DNA of 64,000 bases, taken from contig CATWQI010000001.1 in the NCBI GenBank assembly GCA_958352885.1, positions 186,001 through 250,000 of the forward strand. Direction: 5' to 3'. The notes beneath the pieces were generated by a model. It had not been told where the DNA came from and did not search any database. It saw nothing but the letters and a program-made list of their open reading frames with translations. Positions 62,091-64,000 of this stretch are shown in pieces; the stretch's first letter is position 1; each line of letters starts with the position of its first letter. Source of the DNA: an uncultured Duncaniella sp. (GTDB taxonomy: Bacteria; Bacteroidota; Bacteroidia; Bacteroidales; Muribaculaceae). Made by a program: the position numbers and the translations under genes.

Positions 62091-62134
62091 AAAAATCACC
62101 GCAAGCCCGGTTGAACAGGCAAACGGTGATTTTT
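62091..62134 (-). terminator. Terminator of the rpsD-rpoA-rplQ operon
   Basis: AAAAATCACCG (62091-62101) pairs with CGGTGATTTTT (62124-62134); 22-nt loop; minus-strand U-tract continues as TTATT. It lies 30 bp beyond the rplQ stop. Confidence 0.75.
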
Positions 62135-62163
62135 ATTAATTATATCTATGTTATGATAGATAT

Positions 62164-62655
62164 TTACTCTGCTGCGGGAGCCTCAGTTGCGGGAGTTTCT
62201 GCTGCAGGAGCTGCTGCTTCTGCGTTAGCCTTACCTCCGCGACGCGAACGGCGTGTGCGACCTGCCTTCTTGGCGGGCTTGTCATTAAGCATGTTTTCAT
62301 TGTAGTCAACGAGCTCAATGAAGCAAGTCTGGGCATTGTCACCGAGACGATTGCCGGTTTTGAGGATACGGGTGTAACCACCGGGACGGTTAGCAATCTT
62401 CTGTGCGATTTCACGGAAGAGCTCAGTCACAGCCTCCTTGTTCTGAAGGTGGCTGAACACGAGACGGCGGTTAGGAGTGCTGTCCTCCTTTGCACGGTTG
62501 ATAAGGGGCTCAGCATACACGCGGAGCGCTTTTGCCTTGGCGAGAGTTGTGAAGATGCGCTTGTGCATAATCAGCGAAATCGTCATATTGGCGAGCAGCG
62601 CGTCGCGATGAGCCTTCTTGCGACTGAGATGGTTGAATTTTTTATTGTGTCTCAT
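62164..62655 (-). CDS. rplQ: 50S ribosomal protein L17
   Basis: 163 residues. N-terminal MRHNKKFNHLSRKKAHRDAL is the L17 start; the core ends near residue 130. It is about 35 residues longer than E. coli L17 because of a C-terminal tail that is first Arg/Lys-rich (AGRTRRSRRGGKANAEAA) and then Ala/Pro/Glu repeats, as in other Bacteroidetes. Last gene of the alpha operon; 8 bp after rpoA. Confidence 0.97.
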   Translation of the reverse strand: MRHNKKFNHLSRKKAHRDALLANMTISLIMHKRIFTTLAKAKALRVYAEPLINRAKEDSTPNRRLVFSHLQNKEAVTELFREIAQKIANRPGGYTRILKTGNRLGDNAQTCFIELVDYNENMLNDKPAKKAGRTRRSRRGGKANAEAAAPAAETPATEAPAAE

Positions 62656-62663
62656 CGTTATAA

Positions 62664-63656
62664 TTACTCTTTATCAAGTTTATATTTTGAAATGTCCATT
62701 CCGAACGAGAGGTTAAGATTAGCCAAAAGCTCGTCGAGCTCTGTGAGAGACTTCTTACCAAAGTTACGGAACTTCAAAAGGTCGGTCTTGTTGAAGACCA
62801 CGAGCTCACCAAGGGTTTCAACCTCGGCGCTCTTGAGGCAGTTAAGTGCGCGAACTGAGAGGTCCATATCCACAAGCTTAGACTTGAGGAGCTGGCGCAT
62901 GTGGAGCACTTCCTCATCAAATTCCTCTTCGCCGTCAGCTTCATCTGTCTCAAGAGTAATCTTTTCGTCAGAGAAGAGCATGAAGTGATAGATAAGGATT
63001 TTAGCTGCTTCCTTGAGGGCGTCCTTTGGGAGGATAGAACCGTCGGTGGTGATTTCGAGTGTCAGCTTGTCGTAGTCAGTTTTCTGGTCTACACGGAAGT
63101 TCTCCACTGTGTACTTCACATTCTGGATGGGAGTGTAGATTGAGTCGATAGCGAGGACATCGATTGCATCATTCGCATTACGATTCTCCTCGGCAGGAAC
63201 CCAACCGCGACCCTTGTTTATAGTGAGGTCGATAGTGAAGCTGGCGCTCGGATCCAAATGACAGATAATCAACTCTGGATTCAACACTTCGAATCCGGTA
63301 AGAGCTTTGCTAATGTCACCGGCTGTGAACTCTTCCTGACCTGACACAGTGATGGTAGCCTTTTCAAAATCGGTATCTTCTACGGTCTGCTTGAGATTGA
63401 CCTTTTTGAGATTAAGAATGATGTTTGTAACATCTTCCTTGACACCGGGGATTGTGTCGAACTCGTGCTTCACACCGTCAATTCTTACAGAAGAGATGGC
63501 GAAACCTTCGAGTGAAGAGAGCAGGATACGACGCAGGGCGTTGCCAATGGTGATACCATATCCCGGTTCCAATGGCTTAAACTCAAATTTACCGAAATGG
63601 TTGTCGGCTTCCAACATTAGGACTTTGTCGGGCTTTTGGAATGCTAATATAGCCAT
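62664..63656 (-). CDS. rpoA: RNA polymerase alpha subunit
   Basis: 330 residues. The N-terminal dimerisation domain (residues 1-230) has FEPLEPGYGITIGNALRRIL-like sequence (seen as FKPLEPGYGITIGNALRR) and the alpha-NTD signature GRGWVPAEEN. The C-terminal DNA-contact domain has LNCLKSAEVETLGELVVF and FRNFGKKSLTELDELL. Normal length. Between rpsD and rplQ, the conserved order. Confidence 0.98.
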   Translation of the reverse strand: MAILAFQKPDKVLMLEADNHFGKFEFKPLEPGYGITIGNALRRILLSSLEGFAISSVRIDGVKHEFDTIPGVKEDVTNIILNLKKVNLKQTVEDTDFEKATITVSGQEEFTAGDISKALTGFEVLNPELIICHLDPSASFTIDLTINKGRGWVPAEENRNANDAIDVLAIDSIYTPIQNVKYTVENFRVDQKTDYDKLTLEITTDGSILPKDALKEAAKILIYHFMLFSDEKITLETDEADGEEEFDEEVLHMRQLLKSKLVDMDLSVRALNCLKSAEVETLGELVVFNKTDLLKFRNFGKKSLTELDELLANLNLSFGMDISKYKLDKE

Positions 63657-63673
63657 GGATCTTTATTTAATGA

Positions 63674-64000
63674 TTATTTAGAATACAACTCGACGATAAG
63701 CTGCTCTTTGATGTTCTCAGGGATATCTTCGCGGGCGGGAACGTGGAGGAACTTGCCAGCCTTGAGGCTTTCGTCCCATTCGAGCCAAGGATATTTGCTA
63801 TGGTTAAAACCGGCGAGAGCGTCGGCAATTACTTCGAGAGACTTTGATTTTTCACGCACGCCAATCACGTCGCCTGGCTTAACAGCGTAGGAAGCAATGT
63901 TGACTACCTTACCGTTTACCACGATGTGGCGGTGAAGCACGAGCTGACGGGCAGCTGCGCGTGTGGGGGCGATACCGAGACGATATACTACATTATCGAG
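63674..64000 (-). CDS. rpsD: 30S ribosomal protein S4, 5' part cut by window
   Basis: The frame is open to base 64000; 108 residues of about 201-203 are visible (the C-terminal half). LDNVVYRLGIAPTRAAARQL and then the S4 RNA-binding domain (HIVVNGKVVNIASYAVKPGD) identify S4. The end of the gene is 17 bp upstream of rpoA. The start lies outside the window. Confidence 0.95.
   Translation of the reverse strand, partial: LDNVVYRLGIAPTRAAARQLVLHRHIVVNGKVVNIASYAVKPGDVIGVREKSKSLEVIADALAGFNHSKYPWLEWDESLKAGKFLHVPAREDIPENIKEQLIVELYSK

Noticed and set aside
1..64000. CRISPR arrays, insertion sequences, integrases, tRNA or rRNA genes
   Set aside because: I looked for regular repeats, transposase motifs and tRNA-like cloverleafs in the gaps and saw none.

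Overview
The window is about 64 kb of a Bacteroidales chromosome. It most resembles the gut Muribaculaceae/Bacteroides side of the order, but family level is an inference. The evidence is a set of TAnnTTTG (-7) boxes upstream of genes, sometimes with a TTTG at the -33 position; few clear Shine-Dalgarno sites; many lipoproteins with acidic residues after the lipobox Cys; methylmalonyl-CoA mutase MutA/MutB; an RprX/RprY-like two-component pair; an FHS-type sugar transporter; and a homoserine-kinase-type ApgM inside a threonine operon. Most of the window is of intermediate base composition. The stretch from about 11.7 to 17.1 kb is visibly AT-rich and looks accessory.

Layout. 1-5.5 kb (+): threonine operon (thrA cut by the window edge, an apgM-like homoserine kinase candidate, thrC) followed by a GYF_2-TM2 membrane protein. 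5.9-11.1 kb (+): mutA, mutB and an iron-type alcohol dehydrogenase. 11.2-18.4 kb (+): an AT-rich block with a membrane TPR/HTH regulator, a small secreted DUF3244-like protein, a small lipoprotein, a 999-residue secreted alpha/beta-hydrolase with a Big2-like domain, and two more lipoproteins. 18.5-24.5 kb: housekeeping genes fabI, uvrB, a YgiQ-type radical SAM gene and ahpC (-). 24.8-29.0 kb: rprX-rprY, a secreted hydrolase and an S1/P1 nuclease (-). 29.2-34.7 kb: an orphan KAP-type NTPase, two paralogous M48 proteases flanking purU, and a small membrane protein (-). 34.9-37.0 kb (-): a PagL-like outer-membrane protein coupled to a lipoprotein.

37.3-42.9 kb (+): a MacAB-TolC-like exporter operon with one ATPase, two different permeases, an adaptor and an outer-membrane factor. 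43.0-45.2 kb (+): a Crp/Fnr regulator and an NSS-family sodium symporter. 45.2-53.1 kb (-): a second export/stress locus of two tandem 775-778-residue FtsX-type permeases, an ATPase, an NtrC-like response regulator without its AAA+ domain, and an NtrB-like kinase, followed by a PepSY-like lipoprotein. 53.3-55.3 kb (+): a glutaminase-fold protein that has lost the catalytic Ser and Lys, then a DUF115 protein. 55.4-59.1 kb (-): a major OmpA-family protein and transketolase. A 1-kb gene-poor region precedes an FHS-family sugar transporter. The window ends in the alpha-operon tail rpsD-rpoA-rplQ (-).

The points most worth following are the catalytically dead glutaminase homologue, the AT-rich TPR-regulator/hydrolase block, the AAA+-less regulator tied to duplicated permeases, and the 59.1-60.1 kb region with an orphan terminator-like hairpin and a possible gene remnant. 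No tRNA, rRNA, CRISPR array, transposase or prophage gene was seen.
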